From assembly GCF_003477525.1 (NCBI RefSeq), contig NZ_QUDO01000062.1, positions 1 through 21,480 on the forward strand: a DNA stretch of 21,480 bases. The letters run 5' to 3'. Below are positions 7,360 to 14,924 of this stretch, in pieces (position 1 is the stretch's first letter; the number at the start of each line of letters is the position of its first letter). This stretch comes from Ruminococcus sp. AF41-9. Its GTDB lineage: Bacteria > Bacillota > Clostridia > Lachnospirales > Lachnospiraceae. Position numbers and translations under genes: made by a program. Below the pieces are notes generated by a model that searched no databases, had not been told where the DNA came from, and saw only the letters and a program-made list of their open reading frames with translations.

Positions 7360-8861
7360 TTATCTCACTTCCAGATGAAGAACACTGCATTTAGGAATTG
7401 TAAATCTGATTCCTTCTGCTGTTTTTTCTACTTCGTTAAATTCTTTTACACGTACCTGATCCGGTGTTTCGAAAGTGTTCATTTCGTGCATTTCTCCGTG
7501 TACGATCTCACCTTTGACTTCATTTACCTGATAGTCTGTGAGGATAGTTCTGATCTCATAATCTTTATCCAGAGACAGGTTGGTCAGTGTGATATGTACG
7601 GCTCCGTCCTCTGCTACAGATACGGATTCTGTCAGGTTCGGTACCTGCCATTCTTCTTCCACACCGATGGTTTCTGTCTCGATAGAACTGTCAACGAGCA
7701 TTGCATCCTGATGATATTTGTACATATCAAATACATGGTAGGTTGGTGTCAGGATCATATCAGCACCGTCTGTAAGGATCACAGACTGGAGCACGTTTAC
7801 AATCTGTGCAAGGTTTGCCATCTTTACTCTGTCGCTGTGTTTGTTGAAGATGTTCAGAGTGATACCTGCGATCAGGGCATCTCTCATGGTGTTCTGCTGA
7901 TACAGGAATCCCGGATTTGTACCTGGTTCTACTGTGTACCATGCGCCCCACTCGTCAACGATCATACCAATTTTTTTCTCAGGATCATATTCATCCATGA
8001 TGTGTCCGTGGCGCTCGATCAGAGTTTCCATGAACAGTGCCTTGTTTAAGCTCTTATACCATACTTTATCATCGAAGTCTGTAGCACTTCCCTTGATCTC
8101 CCATCCTTCCGGATGTACATAATAATGAAGGGAAAGTCCGTCCATGTTGCCGTGAAGTTCTTTCAGACAGTGGTTGTGTGTTGTTTTTAATACTTCAGAT
8201 GTCCACTCATAATCATCTACATTTGCACCACAGCAGATCTTGCTGACCGGATGATCCGGATGATAATTGCGGACATAAGTCTGATAACGACGGTATTCGT
8301 TTGCATAGAAATCAGGGTTCATGTTTCCACCGCAGCCCCAGTTCTCATTGCCAACGCCAAAGAAATCCAGTTCCATGGTTTCTCATGTCCGTTTTTCTTA
8401 CGGAGGTCAGCCATCGGGGAAACACCTTCGAATGTAATGTACTCAACCCACTCAGACATTTCCTGTACTGTTCCGCTTCCCAGATTTCCGTTAACGTATG
8501 CTTCACATCCAAGCTGTTCGCAGAGTTCAAAGAATTCATGAGTACCAAAGCTGTTATCTTCTACAACACCGCCCCAGTGTGTGTTGATCATTTTCTTACG
8601 TGTTTCTTTCGGGCCGATACCATCTTTCCAGTGGTATTCATCTGCGAAACAGCCACCCGGCCAGCGAAGTACCGGAATCTTGATACGCTTCAGTGCTTCT
8701 ACTACATCTGTACGCATTCCGTTCTTGTTCGGGATCGGGGAATCCTCTCCTACATAGATTCCTTCATAGATACATCTTCCCAGATGCTCTGAAAAATGTC
8801 CGTAAATCTCTTTGTTGATTTTGCTCTGTTTCTTTGATGGATTAATTACAAGTTTCGTCAT
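7360..8861 (-). CDS. abfA: GH51 alpha-L-arabinofuranosidase, interrupted by one frameshift
   Basis: Two overlapping frames (8861-8319 and 8376-7360) give one ~500-aa cytoplasmic GH51 enzyme, the normal family length. The N-terminal part has [18 protein letters not shown] and [20 protein letters not shown]. The acid/base is Glu173 in [13 protein letters not shown] and the nucleophile is about Glu304 in IVDEWGAWY. The C-terminal part is the usual beta-sandwich. It releases terminal alpha-L-arabinofuranose from oligosaccharides. The shift is at about 8369-8378: KPW is followed by the wrong frame, and one added base restores [14 protein letters not shown] across the catalytic region. It is the first gene of the GH51-DUF6171-GH127 operon, with GGGAGG before the ATG at 8861. 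If the shift is real the enzyme is dead, as the acid/base and nucleophile lie beyond it. Confidence 0.9.
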
Positions 8862-8909
8862 TTTTGCCTCCCTGATTCGTGATTTTTTGATTTTATTTTA
8901 CTTTTTTCT

Positions 8910-8929
8910 AAAATAATATACGTTATTTT
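8910..8929. promoter_or_regulatory. Palindrome at the GH51 start site, candidate operator
   Basis: AAAATAA (8910-8916) and TTATTTT (8923-8929) are perfect inverted arms around a 6-bp centre. The site starts just downstream of the predicted +1 (~8931, minus strand), a typical repressor position. It is analogous in placement to the palindrome at 3898-3919. Confidence 0.45.
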
Positions 8930-8937
8930 GTATTTTC

Positions 8938-8966
8938 ATTATACACAAGTTCTATCTGATATTCAA
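8938..8966 (-). promoter_or_regulatory. Sigma-A promoter of the GH51-DUF6171-GH127 operon
   Basis: On the minus strand: -35 TTGAAT (8966-8961), 17-bp spacer, perfect -10 TATAAT (8943-8938). Predicted leader of about 70 nt before the ATG at 8861. Confidence 0.75.
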
Positions 8967-9060
8967 TATCTTTTCTGCAAAATTGCTAAATTCTTCCGGA
9001 AGGAGTCAGGCAGATATTCACAATTGAAGCAGGGAACTTACTTGATTTGGTTAAAGTGTA

Positions 9061-9107
9061 AAATAAAAAGAGCCACAACAGATTTCTTATCTATCTATCG
9101 TGACTCT
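9061..9107 (-). terminator. Terminator of the esterase gene
   Basis: Read on the minus strand, AGAGTCAC (9107-9100) pairs with GTGGCTCT (9076-9069) with one G-U pair, followed by TTTTTATTTT. It lies just after the esterase stop at 9123 and isolates it from the GH51 operon. Confidence 0.7.
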
Positions 9108-9122
9108 CTCTCCAATTATATT

Positions 9123-9959
9123 TTACAGACCTACATTTCCACTGTTCAACCCTTCTTTGCTATCTTTATCCAATGGCAGCCAGTCCAGAACTTTCTTGAT
9201 ATAGCGGTTCCAGAAGTCCCACTCATGAGCTCCGGGGCCTTCCTCATAAGTTACATCTGCGCCAAGTTCATTCATAAAATCTCTGAACTTGCGGTTTGGA
9301 GGAAGCAGCGGGTCATCCAGTCCGCAGGCAAGATACAGATGCGGGAATGGAATCCCTTTTTCTTTCATATCTCTGGCAAGCCATTCCGGATTGATCTCGC
9401 AGTCCGAAATCTTTGACAGATCTCCGAATACGCTTTCGAGGAAACTCTTTCTCTCAAAAAACATAGGAGAACTGTCATCTGCCACATTCATTTTCTCAAG
9501 GATCATGGCAGAAGAAAGTCCTGCAATATATCCGAATGTGTCATGATATTTCAGGCCATTTCGGATTGCGCCGTAACCGCCCATGGATAAACCGGCAATA
9601 AAAGTATCCTCTTTTTTATGTGATAACGGAAACATCCTTCTTGTGATCTTTACCAGTTCTTTTCCGATAAATTCACTGTAATATTCGTTCGCATCCGGAT
9701 GATCCATGTAGAACATATTTGCTCCGGAAGGCATCACCACTGCCAGGTTTTTCTCCTCCGCCCATCTTTTGATACAGGTTCCGGTTACCCAGTCTGTGTA
9801 GTTTCCCATAACTCCATGCAGCAGATAAAGTGTCTTAAAAGGCTTGTTATCTTCTTCTGTCTCTTCCTCAAAAAACACCTTGTCCGCAGGCAGGATCACG
9901 TTCATTGTTACCGGCCGCATCAGTGCCTTTGAAAAAAAATTTACTTCCATCAGTGCCAT
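9123..9959 (-). CDS. Esterase D / acetyl-ester hydrolase family alpha/beta-hydrolase
   Basis: A 278-aa cytoplasmic alpha/beta-hydrolase of the esterase D/EstA superfamily (COG0627). YLLHGVMGNYTDW supplies the oxyanion region. The nucleophile is Ser125 in AGLSMGGYG, the acid Asp215 or Asp216 in CGLDDPLLPP, and the base His245 in GAHEWDFW. Related proteins include short-chain tributyrin esterases and CE1-type acetyl or feruloyl esterases. Lacking a signal peptide, it could remove acetyl or feruloyl groups from imported oligosaccharides; this is inferred from the adjacent arabinan locus. The start at 9959 follows AAGGAGG with ideal spacing. It lies 63 bp behind uraA without a visible terminator between, so it may be cotranscribed, but it has its own terminator at 9061-9107. 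Confidence 0.85.
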   Translation of the reverse strand: MALMEVNFFSKALMRPVTMNVILPADKVFFEEETEEDNKPFKTLYLLHGVMGNYTDWVTGTCIKRWAEEKNLAVVMPSGANMFYMDHPDANEYYSEFIGKELVKITRRMFPLSHKKEDTFIAGLSMGGYGAIRNGLKYHDTFGYIAGLSSAMILEKMNVADDSSPMFFERKSFLESVFGDLSKISDCEINPEWLARDMKEKGIPFPHLYLACGLDDPLLPPNRKFRDFMNELGADVTYEEGPGAHEWDFWNRYIKKVLDWLPLDKDSKEGLNSGNVGL

Positions 9960-10022
9960 CTGTTTTTCCTCCTTATGTTCTGTAAAATCCGTAAACGATA
10001 AGACTATTATTTATTATTTTTA

Positions 10023-11273
10023 TTACTGATCATTTGTCAGATGCAGTTTGTCCAGAATATAGAATACCAGACTCAGTGCCATGCCGACAACGCAGGCAAG
10101 TACCATACCTGTAAGTTTTACATTTCCCAGATTCAGGGCGATTCCGGAAAGACCTACGATAAATACCACAGAAGTCAGTGTCAGGTTTCTGGATTTGCTG
10201 TAATCTACTTTGTTATCTACCAGCATACGCAGTCCGGAAGTACCGATCATACCGTAAAGCAGGAAAGAAATTCCTCCGATGACAGGTCCCGGAATGGTAT
10301 TGATCAGTGCTGCCAGTTTTCCAAGGAAAGAACAGCAGATAGAAAGGACTGCCGCCCCGCCAATTACCTGTACACTGTAAACCTTTGTCATTGCCATAAC
10401 ACCGATGTTCTCGCCGTAAGTCGTTGTCGGCACGGAACCCATGCATGCAGAAAGGGTTGTGGAGAAGAAATCTGCAAACAGGGAACGATGTAATCCCGGC
10501 TCTTTCAGAAGATCTTTTCCTACGATTTTACTGGTTACGATCTGGTGTCCGATATGCTCGGAAGTTACCAGAAGAAGTGCCGGGAAAATAGTTAAAATTG
10601 CTTCCAGATTAAATTTCGGATGCTGGAAATTCGGCAGCGCAAAGAATGCCGCTTCTTTCACTGCTGTGAAATCCAGGATTCCACAAAGCACTGCTGCCAC
10701 ATATCCGGCAATGATCGCGATCAGGATCGGAATAACGGATAAAAAGCCACGGAACAGAATCTGTCCGAATACCGCAACGCCAAGTGTTACCAGAAATACG
10801 ATCACATTTCTCATATCAATCTGCTCATCCAGAAGTCCTGCTGTGCTCGCTGCACTTCCGGCAAGTTCCAGACCGATCAGTGCAACTACCGGTCCCATTG
10901 CCGCAGTCGGAAGCACGATATCAATCCACTTTGTACCGCACTTTCCGATGATCAGCGCCAGGATCATACCCGCGATACCAAGTACCACAAATCCTCCCAG
11001 TGCGTATTGATAACCAAATTTCGTCATGACCAGGATTCCCGGTGACAGGAATGCAAAACTTGATCCAAGGTAAGCCGGAGCTTTTCCCTTTGTGATAAAG
11101 ATAAATAACAGAGTACCCACACCGTTCATCAGCAGTACGATCGCCGGATTAATCCCAAACATAAACGGAACCAGCACAGATGCACCAAACATGGCAAACA
11201 TGTGCTGAATACTCAGCGGGATCAACAGCTTTGCAGGTACTTTTTCTTCTACCTGTATAATTCTTTTTTCCAC
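10023..11273 (-). CDS. uraA: Uracil permease (NCS2 family nucleobase:proton symporter)
   Basis: A 416-aa inner-membrane protein with about 12-14 hydrophobic segments. The N-terminal QVEEKVPAKLLIPLSIQHMFAMFGASVLVPFMFGINP is the usual UraA start. The substrate and proton site motifs are visible: TSEHIGH (Glu of TM8) and TTYGENIGVMA (Glu of TM10). It imports uracil. I place the start at a GTG (11273; V-E-K-R-I-I-Q) with AGAGGA 8 nt upstream. An alternative ATG at 11318 adds 15 basic residues but has no good ribosome site. No PyrR-binding consensus was seen in the leader. Downstream is the esterase gene. Confidence 0.92.
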   Translation of the reverse strand: MEKRIIQVEEKVPAKLLIPLSIQHMFAMFGASVLVPFMFGINPAIVLLMNGVGTLLFIFITKGKAPAYLGSSFAFLSPGILVMTKFGYQYALGGFVVLGIAGMILALIIGKCGTKWIDIVLPTAAMGPVVALIGLELAGSAASTAGLLDEQIDMRNVIVFLVTLGVAVFGQILFRGFLSVIPILIAIIAGYVAAVLCGILDFTAVKEAAFFALPNFQHPKFNLEAILTIFPALLLVTSEHIGHQIVTSKIVGKDLLKEPGLHRSLFADFFSTTLSACMGSVPTTTYGENIGVMAMTKVYSVQVIGGAAVLSICCSFLGKLAALINTIPGPVIGGISFLLYGMIGTSGLRMLVDNKVDYSKSRNLTLTSVVFIVGLSGIALNLGNVKLTGMVLACVVGMALSLVFYILDKLHLTNDQ

Positions 11274-11321
11274 TCTCTTTCTTCCTCTCTTTTCCTTATT
11301 TTTGTGTAAAATAAACATTTA

Positions 11322-11361
11322 TAACTGTTCTTCAGCCTGTTGTAAAAGCATGGAACAGTTA
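11322..11361. repeat. 9-bp inverted repeat in the uraA leader
   Basis: TAACTGTTC (11322-11330) and GAACAGTTA (11353-11361) are perfect inverted arms with a 22-nt loop, about 50 nt upstream of the uraA start. It could be an RNA hairpin or a protein-binding site. It does not resemble the PyrR anti-antiterminator loop, and no T-tract follows it. Confidence 0.5.
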
Positions 11362-11397
11362 CGAAAACGCTTCGATTTATTATACACAGAATGTAAG

Positions 11398-11432
11398 AAA
11401 AAAGCTACTGTCATTTCGGGACAGCAGCTTTT
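11398..11432 (-). terminator. Terminator downstream of spoIIID
   Basis: On the minus strand, AAAGCTGCTGTC pairs with GACAGTAGCTTT around a short loop, with one bulged or mismatched position, followed by a T6 tract (11403-11398). It separates spoIIID from uraA. A 92-nt stretch between the spoIIID stop and this hairpin carries no gene. Confidence 0.8.
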
Positions 11433-11523
11433 AGAAAGCCTGAAAAATTTGGCTGTAATATAATGATGTAACCACCATTGACAATCAGACAGATCGTTAT
11501 AATTTCCTTTGTGCCTGATCTGG

Positions 11524-11781
11524 TTAATGTGTATGTTGATGCAGATATTTTTCTCTGGTTGCAAGACCGCCTCTGATATGTCGTTCCTGCTTGTTCACAT
11601 CCAGAACCTGTCTGACCTCGCATGCCAGTCCGGGATTTAACTGCCTGAGACGGTCTGTACAATCCTTATGTACGGTACTCTTACTGATGCCGAATTTCTT
11701 TGCTGCCTGACGCACGGTTGCCTTTGTTTCAATGATATAAATCGCAATTTCCACTGCCCGTTCCTCGATATAATCTTTCAC
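11524..11781 (-). CDS. spoIIID: Sporulation transcription regulator SpoIIID
   Basis: An 85-aa DNA-binding protein that closely follows Bacillus subtilis SpoIIID: DYIEERAVEIAIYIIETKATVRQAAKKFG, then the recognition helix SKSTVHKDCTDRLRQLNP, then LDVNKQERHIRGGLATREKY. The helix-turn-helix lies at residues ~22-43. In the mother cell it modulates sigma-E and early sigma-K genes. The GTG start at 11781 follows CGGAGG at 7 nt. Its presence marks the organism as an endospore former. It is preceded by sigma-E-like promoter boxes and followed by a strong terminator, so it is probably monocistronic. Confidence 0.96.
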   Translation of the reverse strand: MKDYIEERAVEIAIYIIETKATVRQAAKKFGISKSTVHKDCTDRLRQLNPGLACEVRQVLDVNKQERHIRGGLATREKYLHQHTH

Positions 11782-11830
11782 GGATAAGCCTCCGGGAACG
11801 CTGTTTTTACAGTGTATGCAGAAAAATAAA

Positions 11831-11857
11831 ACTGTATGTCTCAGAGTATCATTATGT
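11831..11857 (-). promoter_or_regulatory. Sigma-E-like promoter boxes upstream of spoIIID
   Basis: On the minus strand, ACATAA (11857-11852) lies 13 bp before CATACAGT (11838-11831), which fits the sigma-E -10 pattern CATACAnT. A second CATACACT lies at 11818-11811. Transcription by sigma-E is the established pattern for spoIIID in Bacillus; the exact boxes here are inference. Confidence 0.4.
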
Positions 11858-11963
11858 ACAGGTACCTCTCAGATATCCGCTATGAAAGCAGGTGAATTAT
11901 CCGGGGCAGCAAGAAAGAAGCCTGCTTGCAGGATTCTCCGCCTGCGGGGCGCTTCTGCGACAT

Positions 11964-11993
11964 AAAAAAACGGCCGTCCTCCCGGACGACCGT
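11964..11993 (-). terminator. Strong intrinsic terminator ending the structured segment
   Basis: On the minus strand, ACGGTCGTCC pairs with GGACGGCCGT around a 4-nt loop, then a T7 run. It stops transcripts coming from sstT or from the structured segment 11994-12192. Confidence 0.85.
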
Positions 11994-12192
11994 CAGATGG
12001 GAAATCCCATTCTCTGTTTCGCTTATTTGTTTCAACTCACAGTCGGTAATTTCACAGAGTCTGACAAGCCAGCAGAACGCTGACTGTGGTTTGCCTCATG
12101 TCAGTGGGGGATACCGATTTCTCTCCACCCGCCACTGACGTTATCTTTCCTACTTGCAATTCATCTCACCACCTATAGAGGCAGGAGAAACC
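11994..12192 (-). ncRNA. Candidate structured non-coding RNA / long 3' UTR after sstT
   Basis: No gene lies between sstT (stop at 12199) and spoIIID. Instead there is a dense set of inverted repeats. GAGGC (12178-12182) pairs with GCCTC (12093-12097), extended by AAACC/GGTTT. CCACTGAC (12132-12139) pairs with GTCAGTGG (12100-12107), 8 bp. GACTGTG (12082-12088) pairs with CACAGTC (12038-12044), 7 bp. ATGGGA (11997-12002) pairs with TCCCAT (12005-12010). The set ends at the terminator 11964-11993, so a ~230-nt minus-strand transcript would fold extensively. I do not recognise 6S, RNase P, tmRNA, SRP RNA, T-box or a common riboswitch here. No separate promoter was found, so it may be a 3' UTR product. 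Confidence 0.45.
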
Positions 12193-12198
12193 TTGCTA

Positions 12199-13428
12199 TT
12201 ATTTGTTAAATTTAATCTCTTTTCCTTCCAGTCTCCACTGTCTGAACTCAGCAGATGCAGATAACAGAAGGTCTGAGGAAGAGTTCAGGGCTGTCTCTAC
12301 GGAGTCCTGAATAACACCGATAATGAAACCTACTGCAACAACCTGCATGGAAATATCATCTGAGATTCCGAACAGAGAACATGCCATCGGGATCAGAAGA
12401 AGTGATCCACCTGCAACACCGGAAGCACCACATGCTGACAGAGCAGCAAGAAGGCTCAGGATGATCGCTGTCGGAACGTCTACATGAATACCAAGTGTAT
12501 ATGCAGTTGCCATTGTCATAACTGTAATGGTAATCGCTGCACCGTCCATGTTAATGGTTGCACCAAGCGGAATCGTTACAGAATAAGTATCTCTGTCCAG
12601 ACCCATTTCTTCGCAGACTTTCATATTCACCGGAATGTTGGCAGCAGAACTTCTTGTGAAGAATGCAGTCAGCGCACTTCTCTTTAAGCAGTGGAAGATC
12701 AGTGGATATGGATTCTGACGGATACACCAGTAAACCAGAAGCGGGTTTGTCACGAAATAGATAAACAGCATACATCCGACTAACAGGAGAAGCAGTTTTC
12801 CATAAGTTGTAAAGATTTCCAGTCCATTGGTAGATACTGTATTAAATACCAGACCAAAAATTCCGACAGGTGCAAGGTTGATGATCCAGGTTACTACCAT
12901 GGAAATTCCATCTGCAACATCAGCCAGAACTTTCTTTGTCATCTTATCTGCTGCACGGAATGCAAGTCCCAGAAGAACTGCCCACATCAGAATACCTACA
13001 TAGTTCGCATTGACCAGAGAAGATACCGGATTTGCAACTACATTTAACAGAAGATTATTTAATACTTCTGCAATTCCCTGCGGTGCGCTTGTATCTGTTG
13101 CCGCATTTGCAAGTGTCATCTCTACAGGGAACGCCATACTTGCAAATACTGCGATTACTGCTGCCAGCACTGTACTGAACATGTAGAGAATAATAACAGT
13201 CTTAATAACTCCTCCGTGAGATTTCCCTGCGTTACACAGAGAACTGATAACAAGGAAAAACACCAGTAACGGTGCGATTGCCTTTAATGCACTGACAAAG
13301 ACATCTCCCAGAATTGTGATCCCTGTTGCCCCCGGAACTGCAATTCCAAGAACTGCACCCAGGATCAGGCCAACCAGAATCCTCTTTACCAGAGCGATCT
13401 CTGTCCATTTGTCCCAAAACTTTTTCAT
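12199..13428 (-). CDS. sstT: Na+:serine/threonine symporter SstT
   Basis: A 409-aa membrane protein of the dicarboxylate/amino acid:cation symporter (DAACS/SLC1-like) family. Its length is close to E. coli SstT (414 aa). Visible features are a basic start MKKFWDKWTEIALVKRI, the re-entrant loop AFFTRSSAANIPVNM, the sodium-site segment SVTIPLGATINMDGAA, and the C-terminal re-entrant SACGASGVAGGSLLLIP. It imports serine and threonine with Na+. The ATG at 13428 is chosen over upstream in-frame codons: AAGGAAC precedes it, the homology starts there, and the promoter at 13477-13505 would exclude a longer protein. The 3' side continues into the structured segment ending at 11964. Confidence 0.94.
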   Translation of the reverse strand: MKKFWDKWTEIALVKRILVGLILGAVLGIAVPGATGITILGDVFVSALKAIAPLLVFFLVISSLCNAGKSHGGVIKTVIILYMFSTVLAAVIAVFASMAFPVEMTLANAATDTSAPQGIAEVLNNLLLNVVANPVSSLVNANYVGILMWAVLLGLAFRAADKMTKKVLADVADGISMVVTWIINLAPVGIFGLVFNTVSTNGLEIFTTYGKLLLLLVGCMLFIYFVTNPLLVYWCIRQNPYPLIFHCLKRSALTAFFTRSSAANIPVNMKVCEEMGLDRDTYSVTIPLGATINMDGAAITITVMTMATAYTLGIHVDVPTAIILSLLAALSACGASGVAGGSLLLIPMACSLFGISDDISMQVVAVGFIIGVIQDSVETALNSSSDLLLSASAEFRQWRLEGKEIKFNK

Positions 13429-13476
13429 TTCTTTGTTCCTTCTTTCCTTTACTTTGGTAAAACGCTGATACGATAC

Positions 13477-13505
13477 ATTATAAAGGAAAAGCAGAAAATA
13501 TGCAA
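13477..13505 (-). promoter_or_regulatory. Sigma-A promoter of sstT
   Basis: On the minus strand: -35 TTGCAT (13505-13500), 17-bp spacer, perfect -10 TATAAT (13482-13477). The predicted leader to the ATG at 13428 is about 42 nt. Confidence 0.8.
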
Positions 13506-13589
13506 TAGCAGACTGCTCTCCCCGGCAATATTTGCTATCAGCTTCAGTTACTGAGCACAAAATAAACAGGAACGGATTTCATATTATTA

Positions 13590-13618
13590 TTGTTGAGTCT
13601 GCTGTTTCGTGATAAAGT
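13590..13618 (+). promoter_or_regulatory. Candidate promoter of the cell-wall-binding SGNH gene
   Basis: TTGTTG (13590-13595), 17-bp spacer, TAAAGT (13613-13618). This would give a leader of roughly 120 nt before the ATG at 13748. The -10 is imperfect. Confidence 0.4.
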
Positions 13619-13747
13619 GTTATTGTGGCTGTTGTTTCTATTTGTTACCGGGCACGGAATGAATTGCAATTTATATCTTCCGCGATACAGCGATGCCTGA
13701 ACAAAAGCCTCACATTCACACAAATTTTTTCAAAGGAGTAAAAAGAA

Positions 13748-14767
13748 ATGAAGAAGAAAACAGGAACCAGAAAAGCAGTTTCCATACTCTTTTTCATGTG
13801 CGTGTTTCTCATGTTTTCTACTGTAACAGTATCAGCCGGTACCAATGTGCTGACTTCTGCAAAACAGGCGAGAGAGGGAAGCTGGCACAGAGACAAAAAA
13901 GGCCGCAAATATGTCTACAAAGACGGTCTTCATCCGAAGTCACGCTGGCTGAAAATCAAGGGAAAATATTATAGTTTTGACACCTACGGATATGTAGAAA
14001 CCGGATGGAAAACCTATAATGGAAAGAAATATTATCTTTCCAAAACCCGTGGAAAAGAAGGACAGCTTCTTCTCGGAATGCATACAATCAAGGGTAAAAC
14101 CTATTATTTTGCCAAAAGCACAGGAGAACTGTCACATGGCTGGCAGATCCTCAAAGGAAAAAAATATTACTTCGGTATGAAAACCGGTGCCATGCACAAA
14201 AATGAATGGGTCGGAGGCCGTTATGTCTCTTCTGACGGTTCCGTCACCAAATTAAGGGCAACCTCCAAATCCCGTCTGATCGTCCTGGGCGACTGCCGTA
14301 CAGAGGCAATGGTCGAAAACGGCATCGGAACCGGAAGTGCCATTTATATTGCAAAATCATCCATGGGATATGACTGGCTGAGATCCACCGCAGGTCCCCT
14401 GCTGCAGTCTTATCTTGCCACTTATCCGGAATCCACAGTGATCTTCTGCTTCGGACTGAATGATTATCTGTATCAGCAGGCAAGATATATTGATTACTAT
14501 CGTTCCTTTATTGCAAGCTATCCGGATGCCAACATCTATCTTATGTCCCTTAACCCTGTAATCGGAGTAGGTGCTTATAATGTATGCAATGATAACATCA
14601 AGATATTCAATGATGCATTAAGAAGTAATTTCCCCAAGAACTATATGGACTGCTACAGTTATCTGGAAAAAGCAGGCTACTATGCTGCTGATGGCCAGCA
14701 TTATGACGTTACTACCTATCGCAAAATTTACGATTACATCATCAGGACTACCGGCTGGGTATCCTGA
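13748..14767 (+). CDS. Secreted cell-wall-binding repeat protein with SGNH-like domain (Cys in the nucleophile position)
   Basis: A 339-aa exported protein. Residues 1-30 are a signal peptide ending VSA. Residues ~45-160 hold choline-binding-type repeats (WLKIKGKYYSFDTYGYVETGW, KGKTYYFAKSTGELSHGW, KGKKYYFGMKTGAM) that should anchor it to the envelope. Residues ~175-335 form an SGNH/GDSL-like hydrolase domain: block I LIVLGDCRTEAM (181-183 is GDC instead of GDS), block III FGLND (236-239), and block V DGQH (Asp315, His318). Family enzymes are esterases, often acting on acetylated glycans. The Ser-to-Cys change at residue 183 (codon TGC) leaves activity uncertain. AAAGGAG precedes the ATG, and a strong terminator follows, so it is monocistronic. 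Confidence 0.88.
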   Translation: MKKKTGTRKAVSILFFMCVFLMFSTVTVSAGTNVLTSAKQAREGSWHRDKKGRKYVYKDGLHPKSRWLKIKGKYYSFDTYGYVETGWKTYNGKKYYLSKTRGKEGQLLLGMHTIKGKTYYFAKSTGELSHGWQILKGKKYYFGMKTGAMHKNEWVGGRYVSSDGSVTKLRATSKSRLIVLGDCRTEAMVENGIGTGSAIYIAKSSMGYDWLRSTAGPLLQSYLATYPESTVIFCFGLNDYLYQQARYIDYYRSFIASYPDANIYLMSLNPVIGVGAYNVCNDNIKIFNDALRSNFPKNYMDCYSYLEKAGYYAADGQHYDVTTYRKIYDYIIRTTGWVS

Positions 14768-14771
14768 CACA

Positions 14772-14822
14772 AACAGGTGCTGCCAGTCTCTTCATTGAGA
14801 CTCTGACAGCACCTGTTATTAT
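14772..14822 (+). terminator. Terminator of the cell-wall-binding gene
   Basis: AACAGGTGCTG (14772-14782) pairs with CAGCACCTGTT (14807-14817). An inner stem CAGTCTC/GAGACT and a short loop complete it, followed by attatttt. Confidence 0.85.
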
Positions 14823-14828
14823 TTTACT

Positions 14829-14871
14829 TCTGTAAATTTATTTCTGTGAATTTTGTTTCTGCGAATTTTGT
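14829..14871. repeat. Short degenerate direct repeats (about 15 bp)
   Basis: Three imperfect copies of the pattern TTTCTGyGAATTTTG lie in the gap between the terminator and the EAL gene's 3' end. It is low-complexity T-rich sequence, with no function seen. Confidence 0.4.
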
Positions 14872-14924
14872 TTTTGTTATTTCTATCTCTGCTCTGCTTC
14901 TGTCATTTTTACAATTCTATCTGC

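Noticed and set aside
11274..11400. PyrR attenuator in front of uraA
   Set aside because: The inverted repeat there lacks the PyrR-binding loop consensus and no terminator follows it before the start codon.
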